Origin: a bacterium
Lineage (GTDB): Bacteria > KSB1 > UBA2214
Direction of reading: 5' to 3'
Assembly (NCBI GenBank): GCA_029560815.1
Contig: JAKQKF010000129.1
Location: forward strand, 1-37,406
DNA length: 37,406 nt
Under the pieces are notes generated by a model that worked only from the letters and a program-made list of their open reading frames with translations, searched no databases and was not told the origin of the DNA. Position numbers and translations under genes: made by a program. This document shows positions 1-9,600 of this stretch, piece after piece (position 1 is the first letter of the stretch; each line of letters begins with the position of its first letter).

Positions 1-1050
1 ACCGTCACCATCATGGACAAGGATAATGATCAGGCCGACGGAGAGATCTGGACGGAGCTGGCGACGGCCACCAGTTTTGACATGACCAATGAACGCGGCC
101 GTTTGAGCCAGAGCCATCGCCACTTCGATCTCGAACCCGGCCATTACAAGGTCAATATCGCCGTACAGGATAACGAGTCCCACCGGGCCACCACCCGCAG
201 CCTCTCCGTCGATCTCCAGGATTACCGGGAGACGGCGATGCGCAGCAGTGACATCCTGCTGATCAGCGAACTGCAGCACGATTCGACCGGCACGATTTCA
301 ATCCGACCCCAGGTGAGCGATGCGACCAAGGGTATCATCGATTCGACACAGGCTTTTCTGGAAATCTACTGTGATAATCCTCCCCAGGAGGTGAAGGTGA
401 GTTATGAACTCGCCGGCAAGATCACGCACAAGCGGATGCGCCGCACCTTCACCCGGACTGTGACCTCCTGGCGCAATCCGGTCTATTTCAAGCTCCAGCC
501 CGACAGTCTGCCGCAGGATTCCTATCTGCTCACCGTGCAGATCGAGTCGGAAAGCGGCAAACTCAAGCTGGAGAAGCCGCTCTACATCCGCTGGAGCGCC
601 TTGCCATCGACGGCGTCGGACCTCAAGACCGCCATCGAACAGCTGCGCCTGGTTGCCTCCAAGGATGAGTGGAAGCGGTTGAAAAAGGCCAAGGGCGATG
701 CGCTGCTGGAGGAGTTCAAGGCCTTCTGGAAGCGCCATGATCCAAGCCCGGGCACCGATGCCAACGAGAGCATGGATGCCTTTTATTCACGGATCGAATT
801 CGCCAACCAGCGTTTCTCGGTGATGCAGATGCCCGGCTGGCGCACCGATATGGGAGTGATCTTTATCATCCTGGGTTCACCCGACAATGTCGAGCGCGAC
901 GTCTACCCGCGCGACATGAAGCCCTATGAAGTGTGGACCTATTATGAATTCAACCGGGAGTTTCTCTTCCTTGACTATACCGGTTTTGGCGACTACCGCC
1001 TGCAAAACCCCATGTCTATCTATGAATTTCAACGGCTGCTGCATAACTGA
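1..1050 (+). CDS. GWxTD domain-containing protein, C-terminal part (5' end outside window)
   Basis: The reading frame is already open at base 1, so the true start lies upstream and about 349 C-terminal residues are visible. The visible part starts with beta-rich sequence (an Ig-like region with a 'PGHYKVNIAV' strand). It then has a charged helical stretch and the diagnostic GWRTD motif about 70 residues from the end, followed by 'GVIFIILGSPDNVERD' and an aromatic-rich end, which is the usual architecture of the GWxTD family. GWxTD proteins are typical of Acidobacteria, KSB1, Calditrichota and related lineages, and their function is unknown. Many are exported, but the signal peptide is not visible here. 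The gene ends 11 bases before the LD-carboxypeptidase start, so the two are probably co-transcribed. Family assignment is secure; no biochemical role can be claimed. Confidence 0.85.
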   Translation, partial: TVTIMDKDNDQADGEIWTELATATSFDMTNERGRLSQSHRHFDLEPGHYKVNIAVQDNESHRATTRSLSVDLQDYRETAMRSSDILLISELQHDSTGTISIRPQVSDATKGIIDSTQAFLEIYCDNPPQEVKVSYELAGKITHKRMRRTFTRTVTSWRNPVYFKLQPDSLPQDSYLLTVQIESESGKLKLEKPLYIRWSALPSTASDLKTAIEQLRLVASKDEWKRLKKAKGDALLEEFKAFWKRHDPSPGTDANESMDAFYSRIEFANQRFSVMQMPGWRTDMGVIFIILGSPDNVERDVYPRDMKPYEVWTYYEFNREFLFLDYTGFGDYRLQNPMSIYEFQRLLHN

Positions 1051-1061
1051 CAGGAATCCTC

Positions 1062-2030
1062 ATGGAGCTACGCATACCCCAGGCACTGGTTCCCGGCGAT
1101 CGCATCGGCGTCATCTCCCCGGCGAGCCCGCCCAAACCGGAAAAGCATGATCAGTACCAGAACGGCCTCGCCTACCTGCGCGGACTGGGTTACAAGATCA
1201 CCGAGGGCAAGCATGTCCTCGATCAATACGGCTATCTGGCCGGCACCGACGAGAGCAGGGCGGACGATCTGAATGCGATGTTCCGCAATCCCAGGGTCAA
1301 GGCGATCATCTGCTCGCGTGGAGGCTACGGCACCCCGCGGCTGCTCGATCTGATCGACTATGAGGCGGTCCGCCGACACCCGAAAATTCTCGTCGGCTAC
1401 AGCGACATCACCTCGCTGCAGCTGGCTCTCTATGCGCAGACCGGACTGGTCACCTTTTCCGGGCCCATGGTCGCCGTGGAGATGGGCAAGGGGATTCTTC
1501 CCTTCACCGAGAAGCATTTCTGGGCCATGGTCGGCAAGAGCACACGCCAGCTCCTCAAGGCCAGGGCGGGAGAATATGAGCCGCAGGTCTATCACGGCGG
1601 TGTCGGGGAGGGACGGCTGCTTGGCGGCTGCCTCTCGCTGATCAATCCGCTCATCGGCACCCCTTACCAGCCCGATTTCACCGGCGCCATTCTGGTGATC
1701 GAGGATATCGGCGAGGATGTCTACGGCATCGACCGCTACCTGGTCCAGCTGCGTTATGCCGGCATTCTGGACAAGCTCAACGGCCTGATTTTCGGGCAGT
1801 TCCTGGATATGGAGAGCAGCGAAAAATCCGATCCCACCCTGAGCCTCGAGGAGGTTCTGGAGAAATTTACCCGCGACCTGCACATTCCGATCCTGGGCAA
1901 CTTTCCCTACGGGCACCAGGATTTCAAGTATACCATGCCCTTCGGCTGCCGGGTCCGTCTCGATGCGGACAAGGGGACACTGCGTCTGCTCGAGCCGGCG
2001 GTGGCTGCGGCGCAGGGACCGGCGGCCTGA
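1062..2030 (+). CDS. ldcA: LD-carboxypeptidase, peptidase family S66 (muramoyltetrapeptide carboxypeptidase)
   Basis: A 322-residue protein of normal S66 length. Family S66 enzymes cleave the L,D bond that releases the terminal D-Ala from murein tetrapeptides, mostly during cytoplasmic peptidoglycan recycling. The N-terminal 'GDRIGVISPASPP' and 'ICSRGGYGTPRLLD' segments are family hallmarks. The likely catalytic triad is visible: Ser114 in GYSDIT, Glu214 in VIEDIGED and His285 in FPYGHQDF. No signal peptide is seen, consistent with a cytosolic recycling enzyme. The ATG at 1062 follows an AGGA-type site ('caggaatcctc'). It sits directly downstream of the GWxTD gene and 45 bases before purN. 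Some S66 members act on microcin-type peptides (MccF), so substrate is inferred from family only. Confidence 0.9.
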   Translation: MELRIPQALVPGDRIGVISPASPPKPEKHDQYQNGLAYLRGLGYKITEGKHVLDQYGYLAGTDESRADDLNAMFRNPRVKAIICSRGGYGTPRLLDLIDYEAVRRHPKILVGYSDITSLQLALYAQTGLVTFSGPMVAVEMGKGILPFTEKHFWAMVGKSTRQLLKARAGEYEPQVYHGGVGEGRLLGGCLSLINPLIGTPYQPDFTGAILVIEDIGEDVYGIDRYLVQLRYAGILDKLNGLIFGQFLDMESSEKSDPTLSLEEVLEKFTRDLHIPILGNFPYGHQDFKYTMPFGCRVRLDADKGTLRLLEPAVAAAQGPAA

Positions 2031-2060
2031 CCGGAGCGCGGCTCAGCCGCAGCGCTGTTG

Positions 2061-2067
2061 AGAGGAG
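2061..2067 (+). promoter_or_regulatory. Ribosome binding site deciding the purN start
   Basis: AGAGGAG lies 8 bases before the GTG at 2076. The only earlier in-frame candidate is TTG at 2058, which would place this Shine-Dalgarno inside the coding sequence, so GTG 2076 is preferred. Confidence 0.65.
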
Positions 2068-2075
2068 AAACTGCC

Positions 2076-2711
2076 GTGCTCACACTCTGTGTCTTCGTCT
2101 CCGGCCGGGGCTCCAACCTGGCGGCTCTGATCGAAGCCATCCAATCGGGACGCCTCGATGCGCGCATCGCCCTGGTGATCAGCAACAAGACCGAGGCCGG
2201 GGCCCTCGCCCTGGCCCGGGCGCATGGCGTGGCGGCCTTCCATCTCTCCGCGCCCCAGTTCATCTCCGAAGAGGCCTACAGCAGCCGTCTTCTCGGCCTG
2301 ATGGAGGAGCATAATGTCGATTTGATCGTCCTCGCCGGCTACCTCAAAAAGATCCCCGAGGCGGTCATCCACCACTACCGGCACCGGATCATAAATATCC
2401 ATCCCGCTCTTTTGCCCGCTTTCGGCGGGCAGGGGATGTATGGACATCACGTGCACGAAGCGGTGCTCGCTTACGGCTGCAAGGTGAGCGGCGCGACTGT
2501 TCATGTTGTGGACAGCGAATATGACACCGGCGCCCCGGTGCTGCAGCAGTGCGTTCCGGTGCTGGAAGATGATACGCCTGAGCGCCTTGCGGCCAGAGTG
2601 CTTGAGACCGAGCATGAGATCCTGCCGCGCGCGGTGCAGCTTTTCGCCGAGGGTCGCGTGCAGATTGACGGCCGGCGTGTTACAATTTTGGCGAAGAAGG
2701 GGAGAGGATGA
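2076..2711 (+). CDS. purN: Phosphoribosylglycinamide formyltransferase (GAR transformylase)
   Basis: A 211-residue protein from the GTG start. It transfers a formyl group from 10-formyl-tetrahydrofolate to GAR in the third step of de novo purine synthesis, in the cytosol. The N-terminal nucleotide-binding loop reads FVSGRGSNLAAL. The catalytic set is present: Asn107 and His109 in INIHPALLP, and Asp150 in the 'DSEYDTGAP' region. Between these, the loop 'FGGQGMYGHHVHEAV' matches the PurN folate/phosphate site. Length is normal (E. coli 212). The next step-related gene, purH, follows 163 bases later with its own promoter, so this is a split purine cluster without purL, purM or purD nearby. Confidence 0.95.
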   Translation: MLTLCVFVSGRGSNLAALIEAIQSGRLDARIALVISNKTEAGALALARAHGVAAFHLSAPQFISEEAYSSRLLGLMEEHNVDLIVLAGYLKKIPEAVIHHYRHRIINIHPALLPAFGGQGMYGHHVHEAVLAYGCKVSGATVHVVDSEYDTGAPVLQQCVPVLEDDTPERLAARVLETEHEILPRAVQLFAEGRVQIDGRRVTILAKKGRG

Positions 2712-2793
2712 CGATGCGGACCCTGAAAGCCCGTCGTTATGGCACTTTCCGGTAAAAAACAGCAAAAAAAGCGCCTCCGCTGAAGCAAATTCT

Positions 2794-2821
2794 TTGATTT
2801 TTGATATTTTTTTGATATAAT
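2794..2821 (+). promoter_or_regulatory. Sigma70-type promoter for purH
   Basis: In the AT-rich gap between purN and purH there is TTGATT (2794-2799), a 16-base spacer and a perfect TATAAT (2816-2821). The predicted start of transcription is near 2828, giving a leader of about 45 bases to the TTG start of purH. The whole 2745-2855 stretch is far more AT-rich than the surrounding genes. The call rests on hexamer match and position only. Confidence 0.6.
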
Positions 2822-2862
2822 TATTTTTCCGTCCTGTATGCAAAATTGTTTTGATAAGGTGA

Positions 2863-2870
2863 AGGGAGGA
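2863..2870 (+). promoter_or_regulatory. Ribosome binding site for the purH TTG start
   Basis: AGGGAGGA is placed 4 bases before TTG 2875. No ATG or GTG lies in frame between this site and the conserved N-terminal '[10 protein letters not shown]' segment, so the TTG start is supported. Confidence 0.65.
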
Positions 2871-2874
2871 CCTC

Positions 2875-4443
2875 TTGCCGGATCACATCAGAGTAGCGCG
2901 CGCCCTTCTCAGCGTCCATGACAAGGAAGGAGTGCTGGAGCTGGCCCGGGCTCTGCATGGACGTGGTGTGGAGATTATCTCGACCGGCGGCACAGCGCGC
3001 TATCTGCAGGAGGCCGGCATCCCGGTCCGCGCCGTATCAGAGGTCACGGGATTCCCGGAAATTCTGGGCGGAAGGGTCAAGACCCTCCATCCGCACATTC
3101 ATGGTGCGATCCTCGCCAAACGCGAGGATGAGGAGCAGATGCGCCAGCTGGCGGAACTGGGATTGACGCCCATCGATCTGGTGGTGGTCAATCTCTATCC
3201 TTTTGAAAAAACCATCGCCAGACCGGAGTGCTCACGGGCAGAAGCTCTGGAGAATATCGATATCGGCGGACCGTGCATGATTCGCGCTTCCGCCAAAAAC
3301 TATCCCGGCGTCGCCGTGCTGACCGGTCCGGAGCAGTATGCGGATTTCCTCCGTCAGCTCGACGAGCTGGCGGGCTGCACCTCCCTGGCCATGCGTGAGC
3401 GCTGGGGGGCGGCCGCCTTCGCCCGCACCAGCCGCTATGACGCCGCCATCCGTGACTATCTCGAAGCGGCAGCCCCCGGCAGCGAGGCCGGGTCCGCCTT
3501 TCCGCAGACGCTGGAATTCCGTCTGCACAAGGTCCAGGATCTGCGCTACGGCGAGAATCCGCACCAGCCCGCGGCCTTTTATGCGCAGGCGGGGGAGCCG
3601 GCTTTCGGCACCCAGCTTCACGGCAAGGAACTCTCCTATAACAATATTCTCGATATCCATTCCGCCGTCGGCCTGGCCCACGAGTTCGCGGAGCCGGCCG
3701 CAGTGATCGTCAAACATAACAACCCCTGCGGCGCGGCCATCGGGGTTGATCTTCTCGACGCCTACACCAAGGCGGTGGCGACCGATACAGCCTCCGCCTA
3801 CGGCGGGATCGTCGCTCTCAACCGGCCCCTGACCCAAATCGAGCTTGCCTCCCAAATGGCGGGTACTTTTCTCGAAGTGGTGGTGGCGCCCGATTTCTCC
3901 GCTGAGGTGCTCGATCTGCTCAGGAGCAAGAAAAACCTGCGCCTGATCCGCTGGCCGGGATTCCGCATTGAACCGGTCATGCAGGATCTCCGCAAGGTCA
4001 GCGGGGGGTATCTGATTCAGAATGTCGATGTGGAGCCGGTGGAACCCTCGACCTACCGGGTGGTCAGCCGCAGGGCGCCGAGCGAAGTGGAGCGGCGAGC
4101 CCTGCTTTTCGGCTGGCGGGTGGCCAAATGGGTCAAGAGCAACGCTATTATTTTCGCCAGTCCGGACCGCACCCTGGGCATCGGCGCCGGCCAGATGTCG
4201 CGCGTCGATTCGTCGCGGCTCGCGGCGATGAAGGCGAAGAATGCCGGCCTGGAGCTGCGCGGCACCGCTGCGGCCTCCGATGCTTTTTTCCCCTTCCGGG
4301 ACGGCCTCGATGTCCTCGCTGAGGCGGGGGCCACGGCCGTTATCGAGCCGGGCGGGTCGGTCCGCGATGACGAGGTCATCGCCGCGGCCGACGAACACGA
4401 TATCGCCCTGATCTTTACGGGCATGCGCCATTTCCGCCACTGA
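2875..4443 (+). CDS. purH: Bifunctional AICAR formyltransferase / IMP cyclohydrolase
   Basis: A 522-residue cytosolic enzyme carrying out the last two steps to IMP: formylation of AICAR and ring closure of FAICAR. The N-terminal cyclohydrolase domain (about 1-195) contains STGGTARYL and [12 protein letters not shown], with Lys70 in the KTLHP motif. The C-terminal transformylase domain contains [12 protein letters not shown], with the catalytic pair Lys280-His281, followed by 'AYGGIVALN'. The protein ends with the family's characteristic GMRHFRH. Length matches the family (E. coli 529). It starts at TTG with a strong Shine-Dalgarno and a sigma70-like promoter upstream. Confidence 0.96.
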   Translation: MPDHIRVARALLSVHDKEGVLELARALHGRGVEIISTGGTARYLQEAGIPVRAVSEVTGFPEILGGRVKTLHPHIHGAILAKREDEEQMRQLAELGLTPIDLVVVNLYPFEKTIARPECSRAEALENIDIGGPCMIRASAKNYPGVAVLTGPEQYADFLRQLDELAGCTSLAMRERWGAAAFARTSRYDAAIRDYLEAAAPGSEAGSAFPQTLEFRLHKVQDLRYGENPHQPAAFYAQAGEPAFGTQLHGKELSYNNILDIHSAVGLAHEFAEPAAVIVKHNNPCGAAIGVDLLDAYTKAVATDTASAYGGIVALNRPLTQIELASQMAGTFLEVVVAPDFSAEVLDLLRSKKNLRLIRWPGFRIEPVMQDLRKVSGGYLIQNVDVEPVEPSTYRVVSRRAPSEVERRALLFGWRVAKWVKSNAIIFASPDRTLGIGAGQMSRVDSSRLAAMKAKNAGLELRGTAAASDAFFPFRDGLDVLAEAGATAVIEPGGSVRDDEVIAAADEHDIALIFTGMRHFRH

Positions 4444-4515
4444 GCGGATCTGGCTGAACGAGCTGGAATACTAAAGTGGGATTGCATACTCACCATTTGA
4501 AGAAGGTTGGGCATC

Positions 4516-5547
4516 ATGAGCTTCGGTTTAGGTTCCTTTTTTTCCAATGACCTGGCTATCGATCTCGGTACAGCCAATACCCTGGTCTTTGTGCGCGGCA
4601 GGGATGTGGTTCTCGACGAGCCATCCGTCGTCGCCATCCGCAAAAGCACCCAGGAGATCGTCGCTTTCGGCAACCAGGCGCGCGAGATGGTCGGCCGTAC
4701 ACCGGGCGAGATCATCACCATCCGTCCCCTCAAGGACGGCGTCATCGCCGACTTTGAGCTGGCCGAGCAGATGATCCGTCATTTCATCCGCAAGGCGATG
4801 CCGACGCGCATCCCGCGGCCCCGCATCGCCATCTGCGTACCCACCGGCATCACCGAAGTGGAAAAACGGGCGGTGCGCGATTCAGCCGAACATGCCGGCG
4901 CGCGTGAGGTCTATCTCATCGAAGAGCCCATGGCGGCCGCCATCGGCCTTGGCCTCCCGATCGATCAGCCGGTCGGCAACATGATCATCGATATCGGCGG
5001 AGGCACCTGCGAAATCGCGGTCATCGCCATGTACGGCATCGTCAACTCCGTCTCCATCCGCATCGGCGGAGACGAGATGAATGAGGCCATCGTCCAGTAT
5101 TTCAAGAAATCGTTCAACCTCCTCATCGGCGAGATCACCGCGGAGGAGATCAAGTGCGATCTGGGTTCGGCCGCACCCTACGACGGCAAGGGCACCATGA
5201 CTGTGAAGGGCCGCGACCTGGTCGCCGGCATCCCCAAGACCGTGGCCATCAGCACCAAACAGGTGCAGGAAGCCCTCGCCGATACCGTGGATCAGCTGGT
5301 GGATTCGGTCAAGATGTGCCTTGAGCAGACCCCGCCGGAGCTCTCCGCGGACATTCTCGACCGCGGCATCCTGATGAGCGGCGGCGGTTCGATGCTCAAG
5401 GGACTTGATGAGCGGCTGCGCCGGGAGACCAACCTGCCGGTCATTCTGGCTGAGGAGCCACTCCTCGCTGTGGTGCGCGGGACGGGCAAGGTGCTGGAGG
5501 ATATCACCCGCTACCGCAAAGTGTTGACCCACATTAAAAGGTATTAG
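4516..5547 (+). CDS. mreB: Rod shape-determining protein MreB
   Basis: A 343-residue bacterial actin homologue that forms membrane-associated filaments and directs lateral wall synthesis. Actin-type phosphate loops are visible: DLGTANTLV near residue 16 and [12 protein letters not shown] at 159-170. The adenosine-site segment [10 protein letters not shown] lies near the C-terminus. ATG 4516 is chosen over an in-frame TTG at 4507 because AGAAGG (4501-4506) sits 9 bases before the ATG. The N-terminal residues '[12 protein letters not shown]' include a hydrophobic patch suited to membrane contact. Unusually, mreC, mreD, mrdA and rodA do not follow. A terminator ends the unit and a class A PBP gene comes next. 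Confidence 0.95.
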   Translation: MSFGLGSFFSNDLAIDLGTANTLVFVRGRDVVLDEPSVVAIRKSTQEIVAFGNQAREMVGRTPGEIITIRPLKDGVIADFELAEQMIRHFIRKAMPTRIPRPRIAICVPTGITEVEKRAVRDSAEHAGAREVYLIEEPMAAAIGLGLPIDQPVGNMIIDIGGGTCEIAVIAMYGIVNSVSIRIGGDEMNEAIVQYFKKSFNLLIGEITAEEIKCDLGSAAPYDGKGTMTVKGRDLVAGIPKTVAISTKQVQEALADTVDQLVDSVKMCLEQTPPELSADILDRGILMSGGGSMLKGLDERLRRETNLPVILAEEPLLAVVRGTGKVLEDITRYRKVLTHIKRY

Positions 5548-5558
5548 CAACGTGCTCG

Positions 5559-5586
5559 ACGCCCTGCGCTGCGGGGCGTTCTTTTT
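5559..5586 (+). terminator. Rho-independent terminator of mreB
   Basis: ACGCCC (5559-5564) pairs with GGGCGT (5574-5579) across a 9-base loop and is followed by a T-rich run (TTCTTTTTAT). It begins 12 bases after the mreB stop, so mreB is probably a transcription unit separate from the PBP gene. Confidence 0.75.
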
Positions 5587-5602
5587 ATAGGTTAGCCTGG
5601 TA

Positions 5603-7786
5603 ATGACGATCAAGCATACTTCCATCATGGCCGATGTGCGGCGCAAGCTCTCCGCCATCCCCGCTGACAAACGGCGCAAGCGCTTCTGGGGCGCGATTCT
5701 CTTCCTGTCCCTGCTCTTTTTCGGCTGGCTCATCTATCTCGGCTTCAGCCTGCCCAAGCTGGATACCCTCGAAGACTATAATCCCCAGCTCGCTTCCAAG
5801 GTCTACAGCACTGACGGCGTGCTCATCAAGGAGTTTTTCACCGAGCGCCGGTTCTATGTGCCCATGTCGCAGATTCCCGATATCATGATCAAGTCGGTGC
5901 TGGCCTCCGAGGACGCCCGTTTTTACGACCACTGGGGTATCCGGCCGCTGCGCTTCGTTCGCGCGATCATCTTCGACATCCTGACTCTGAGCAAGCAGCA
6001 GGGCGCGAGCACTCTCACCCAGCAGCTCGCCCGGCGGCTTTATCTGACTCCCGAGAAGACGGTGACGCGCAAGATCCGCGAATGGATGACCGCCATCCAG
6101 ATCGAGCGCACCTACACCAAGCCCGAAATTCTCGAAATGTACCTCAACCACATGTCTTTCGCGCACGGCACCTACGGAGTCGAGGCGGCGGCCCAATACC
6201 TCTTCGACAAAAAGGCGCGCGAACTGACTTTGCCAGAATGCGCAGTCCTGACCGCCAGCCTGCAGCGGCCGGCCTACTGGAATCCAATCCGCTATCCGGA
6301 TCGTGCCATCAAGCGGCGCAATGTGGTGGTACTGAAGCGCATGCGCGCCGAAAAGTTTATCACCGAGGCGCAGTATCAGGATGCCCTCGCCGCTCCCCTC
6401 GGGGTGATGAATCGCAAGGGGTCGGAGCTTGAAGGTATCGCCCCCTATTTCACTGAATGGGTGCGGCAGAATCTGCAGAAGGATTTCGGCTGGGACCTCT
6501 ACAAAAGCGGACTGAACATCTACACTACGCTCGACTCGCGGGTGCAAAAGGCCGCTGAAGCGGCGATGAACGCCTATCTGCCCAAGGCGCAGGAGATCTC
6601 CAACAGTAACTTGCGCAAGAAAGAGGTGCTCGCCAAGTTTCTGACCGAAGAGCAGCTCAGGCAGGATACGGTGGAGCGCTGGCTCACCCGCAAGGCTTTT
6701 GTTGATTCGGTGCTCAACGAGCGGGCCGCGGTCCAGATCGCACTGGTGGCGATCGACCCCCGCAACGGCCACATCCTGGCAATGATCGGCGGCCGGGATT
6801 TCAGCGAGAGCAAGTACAACCGGGCCGTCCAGGCCATCCGTCAGCCCGGATCCGCCTTCAAGCCGATCGTCTATACAGCGGCCGTGGACAACGGCTACAT
6901 GCCCAGTTACGAAAAGCTCAATCAGCCGGTCGTGGTTGAACTGGGCGACGGCACGCGCTGGACCCCCCATAATTACGATGAATCGATCAGCGGCAAAACG
7001 ACCCTGCGCGAGGCGCTGCGCCGCTCGCTTAATCTGGTCACCACCCGCCTGGTGCAGGAGGATATCCCGCCCCGTCAGGTGGTGCAGTATGCGCGCCATC
7101 TGGGCATTACCACCCATCTTGATGCGGTCGATGCCCTTGCGCTCGGCTCATGCGGCGTCATCCCGATTGAACTCATCTCCGCCTACGGCGTCTTCGCCAA
7201 CCACGGCGTGCTCGTCCAGCCCTTCGGCGTCATGAAGGTGGAAGACAAGTACGGCAACGATCTGCAGAGGAACAGCCCGCAGAGCAAAGGGGTGCTGCGC
7301 GAGGAGACCGCCTATATCATGGCCGATATGCTGCGGACGGTGGCGCAGGCCGGAACCGGCGCCCAGGCGGTCTCCCGGTATGGTTTTTACCGTCCCGCCG
7401 GGGGCAAGACCGGCACCACCAACGATTTCACTGACGCCTGGTACATCACCTTCACGCCGCAGATGGTGGTGGGGGTCTGGCTCGGCCACGATGATCCGGC
7501 CCTGACCCTTGGGAACAAGCAGACCGGCACCAACGCCGCTCTGCCGATCACCGCCACCACAATCAAGAATGCCCACATCGCTCTGCGGCTGCCGGAAGAG
7601 TGGCTGAGCCAGCCGGGGGGGGTGGTGCGCCTGGCCATCTGCAATGAGACCAAACTCCTCGCCGGCGCCGCCTGCCCGGATGTCGTCGAAGAGCTCTTCG
7701 ATGTCCGCTACCAGCCCTCCGGAAGCTGCGATCTGCACGCCGGGGGCAGAGGACGCGACCGGGACAAGCGCCGCATCCGCTACTGA
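5603..7786 (+). CDS. Class A penicillin-binding protein (PBP1A family: glycosyltransferase GT51 plus transpeptidase)
   Basis: A 727-residue bifunctional murein synthase that polymerises lipid II and cross-links the strands in the periplasm. It has a basic cytoplasmic start and one membrane anchor (about 29-49). The GT51 domain (about 75-250) carries the catalytic Glu103 in SEDARFYDHWG, a GASTLTQQLAR motif and 'EILEMYLNHM'. After a linker with an extra charged helical insertion near 325-365, the transpeptidase domain shows SxxK as Ser417-Lys420 (GSAFK), SxN as SLN 475-477 and KTGTT at 602-606. The ATG at 5603 lacks a strong Shine-Dalgarno; an ATG at 5627 is an alternative. It follows mreB, a functional partner in wall elongation. 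Confidence 0.95.
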   Translation: MTIKHTSIMADVRRKLSAIPADKRRKRFWGAILFLSLLFFGWLIYLGFSLPKLDTLEDYNPQLASKVYSTDGVLIKEFFTERRFYVPMSQIPDIMIKSVLASEDARFYDHWGIRPLRFVRAIIFDILTLSKQQGASTLTQQLARRLYLTPEKTVTRKIREWMTAIQIERTYTKPEILEMYLNHMSFAHGTYGVEAAAQYLFDKKARELTLPECAVLTASLQRPAYWNPIRYPDRAIKRRNVVVLKRMRAEKFITEAQYQDALAAPLGVMNRKGSELEGIAPYFTEWVRQNLQKDFGWDLYKSGLNIYTTLDSRVQKAAEAAMNAYLPKAQEISNSNLRKKEVLAKFLTEEQLRQDTVERWLTRKAFVDSVLNERAAVQIALVAIDPRNGHILAMIGGRDFSESKYNRAVQAIRQPGSAFKPIVYTAAVDNGYMPSYEKLNQPVVVELGDGTRWTPHNYDESISGKTTLREALRRSLNLVTTRLVQEDIPPRQVVQYARHLGITTHLDAVDALALGSCGVIPIELISAYGVFANHGVLVQPFGVMKVEDKYGNDLQRNSPQSKGVLREETAYIMADMLRTVAQAGTGAQAVSRYGFYRPAGGKTGTTNDFTDAWYITFTPQMVVGVWLGHDDPALTLGNKQTGTNAALPITATTIKNAHIALRLPEEWLSQPGGVVRLAICNETKLLAGAACPDVVEELFDVRYQPSGSCDLHAGGRGRDRDKRRIRY

Positions 7787-7807
7787 TCAATTCACGCCGG
7801 CCGGGAC

Positions 7808-7860
7808 AAAAAAAGCCCGCCCTTTGCCTGCTCTATGGCAGGAGAGGGGCGGGCTTTTTT
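7808..7860. terminator. Bidirectional Rho-independent terminator
   Basis: GCCCGCCC (7815-7822) pairs with GGGCGGGC (7847-7854). The stem is flanked by seven A on the left and six T on the right, so it works in both directions. It sits between the convergent PBP gene and acyl-CoA ligase gene. Confidence 0.9.
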
Positions 7861-7922
7861 GCTTGTCCGGGGCTGCGTCTGACCGGACCGGCTGCGCCGG
7901 AGCGGCGAGAACGCCGCCGGGG

Positions 7923-9554
7923 CTATTTGGTCCGCAGCAGCTGTTTGTTGACCTTGCCCACGCTGGTTTTTTCCAGAGCGTCGACGAAGCGAACCTTGAG
8001 AAGGATGGCCTCGCCGGGGATCAGTCCCTTGTCGATGAATTCGCGAATATGGCCGAGCAGCTGTTTGGCGGTCAGCGTCTCATTCTCCTTGCGCACGATA
8101 AAGGCGAGCGGGACTTCGCCCCAGCGGTCGTTGGGCTGGCCGATGACAGCGGCCTCGGAAACGGCCGGATGGCTGACGAGAATATCCTCCAGTTCCAGCG
8201 AGGAGAGCCACTCCCCGCCCACCTTGATCACATCCTTGAGGCGGTCGGTGATGCGGATGCTGCCGCGGCTGTCGCGTGCGGCGACGTCGCCGGTGTGCAG
8301 CCAGCCGCCGGCCCAGAGCTTTTCGGAATTGACATTGTCCTTGAGGTAGCTCGGAGTCAGCCAGGGCGTCCTCACCACTACCTCGCCCGAGGTCAGGTCG
8401 TCATCGGGCACATCCTTGAACTGCTCGTTGACGACGCGCAGATGCACCAGGGCGAAGGGGCTGCCGGTGCGGCAGCGGAGCGCCGTCTGCTCTTCCGGTG
8501 GCAGCTGGACCTCGGCTGCGTTCAGCTGCGAGATCGTCAGGATGGGGCAGGTTTCGGAGAGGCCATAGCCCGAGTAGATGTCGATGCCGCGCGCCATGGC
8601 GGCCTGACAGAGGGCTTTGGGAAGGGCTGCGCCGCCGATGATCACCTTCCACCTGGAGAGATCGACGTTTTCACTGCTGGGATGCTTGAGGATCATGTGC
8701 ATGATAGTCGGCACGCAGTGCGAGTAGGTCACCTTTTCCTGGTCGATCAGCCTGAGAATGGTGTCGGGGGCGTACTTGCCGGGGTAGACCTGTTTGACGC
8801 CGAGCATGGTCGCCATGTAGGGGATGCCCCAGGCGTGCACATGGAACATCGGCGTCAGGGGCATGTAGACGTCATCGCGATGGAAGGAGCCTTGGGCCCG
8901 GCTGGAGGCGAGGGAGACCAGACCGCTCAGGGTATGGAGGACGAGCTGGCGGTGGGAGAAAAAGACCCCTTTGGGCAGGCCGGTCGTGCCGGTGGTATAA
9001 AAGGTGGTCGCCCGGAGATTCTCGTCGAAATCGGGGAATTCCTGCAGGGGTTCGGCCTCTGCGAGCATTTTTTCATATTCATTGGTGAACTTGAAGGGGT
9101 GATCGGGAGGAGCACCGCTGTCATTGAGCAGTATAAAATGTTTGATGGTATCGATGCGCCCCTTGATATGATCGAGGAGGGGGAGAAATTCGGCATTGAT
9201 GAAAAGGGCGCTGTCTTCCGCATGGCTGAAGGTATAGATCATCTGTTCGGGAGAGAGGCGGATGTTGATCGTATGCAGTACGGCGCCGATCATGGGTACG
9301 GCGTAAAAGCACTCCAGGTAGCGCGGGCTGTCCCAGTCCATCACCGCCACCGTATCGCCCTGCTTGATCCCCATTTTGACCAGAGCGCCGGCCAGGCGGC
9401 GGACCCTTTCTCGGAACTGCTCATAGGTGAAGCGCTGCTCGCCCCGGTAGACGATCTCCTGCCGGGGATTGTAAACAGCGGGCGCGAAGAGCAGATTCTT
9501 GATCAGGAGAGGATAGGCGTAATTCTCTGTGGCGCTCCAGCCGGGCTGATTCAT
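7923..9554 (-). CDS. Fatty acyl-CoA ligase, AMP-binding superfamily (AlkK/DmdB-like)
   Basis: A 543-residue ANL-superfamily enzyme that adenylates a carboxylic acid and forms its CoA thioester. The phosphate-binding motif TTGTTGLPKG is at 187-196 and the A5-type motif GYGLSETCP follows. TGDVAARDSRG and ITDRLKDVIKVGGEW mark the hinge, and the catalytic C-terminal Lys534 is in TSVGKVNK. The 'FHVHAWGIPYMA' stretch is typical of medium-chain/methylmercaptopropionyl-type ligases. The ATG at 9554 is chosen because GAGG lies about 8 bases upstream. A longer frame to 9626 would overlap the preceding gene. It lies 46 bases downstream of the DUF5060 gene on the same strand. Substrate chain length cannot be read from the sequence. 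Confidence 0.9.
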   Translation of the reverse strand: MNQPGWSATENYAYPLLIKNLLFAPAVYNPRQEIVYRGEQRFTYEQFRERVRRLAGALVKMGIKQGDTVAVMDWDSPRYLECFYAVPMIGAVLHTINIRLSPEQMIYTFSHAEDSALFINAEFLPLLDHIKGRIDTIKHFILLNDSGAPPDHPFKFTNEYEKMLAEAEPLQEFPDFDENLRATTFYTTGTTGLPKGVFFSHRQLVLHTLSGLVSLASSRAQGSFHRDDVYMPLTPMFHVHAWGIPYMATMLGVKQVYPGKYAPDTILRLIDQEKVTYSHCVPTIMHMILKHPSSENVDLSRWKVIIGGAALPKALCQAAMARGIDIYSGYGLSETCPILTISQLNAAEVQLPPEEQTALRCRTGSPFALVHLRVVNEQFKDVPDDDLTSGEVVVRTPWLTPSYLKDNVNSEKLWAGGWLHTGDVAARDSRGSIRITDRLKDVIKVGGEWLSSLELEDILVSHPAVSEAAVIGQPNDRWGEVPLAFIVRKENETLTAKQLLGHIREFIDKGLIPGEAILLKVRFVDALEKTSVGKVNKQLLRTK

Positions 9555-9600
9555 GGCGTGACCTCGATTATTAGGGATCGACCAGTAGGTACCATTCAAT

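Noticed and set aside
5585..7117. A 510-residue open frame on the minus strand
   Set aside because: Antisense to the PBP gene, which carries all catalytic motifs.
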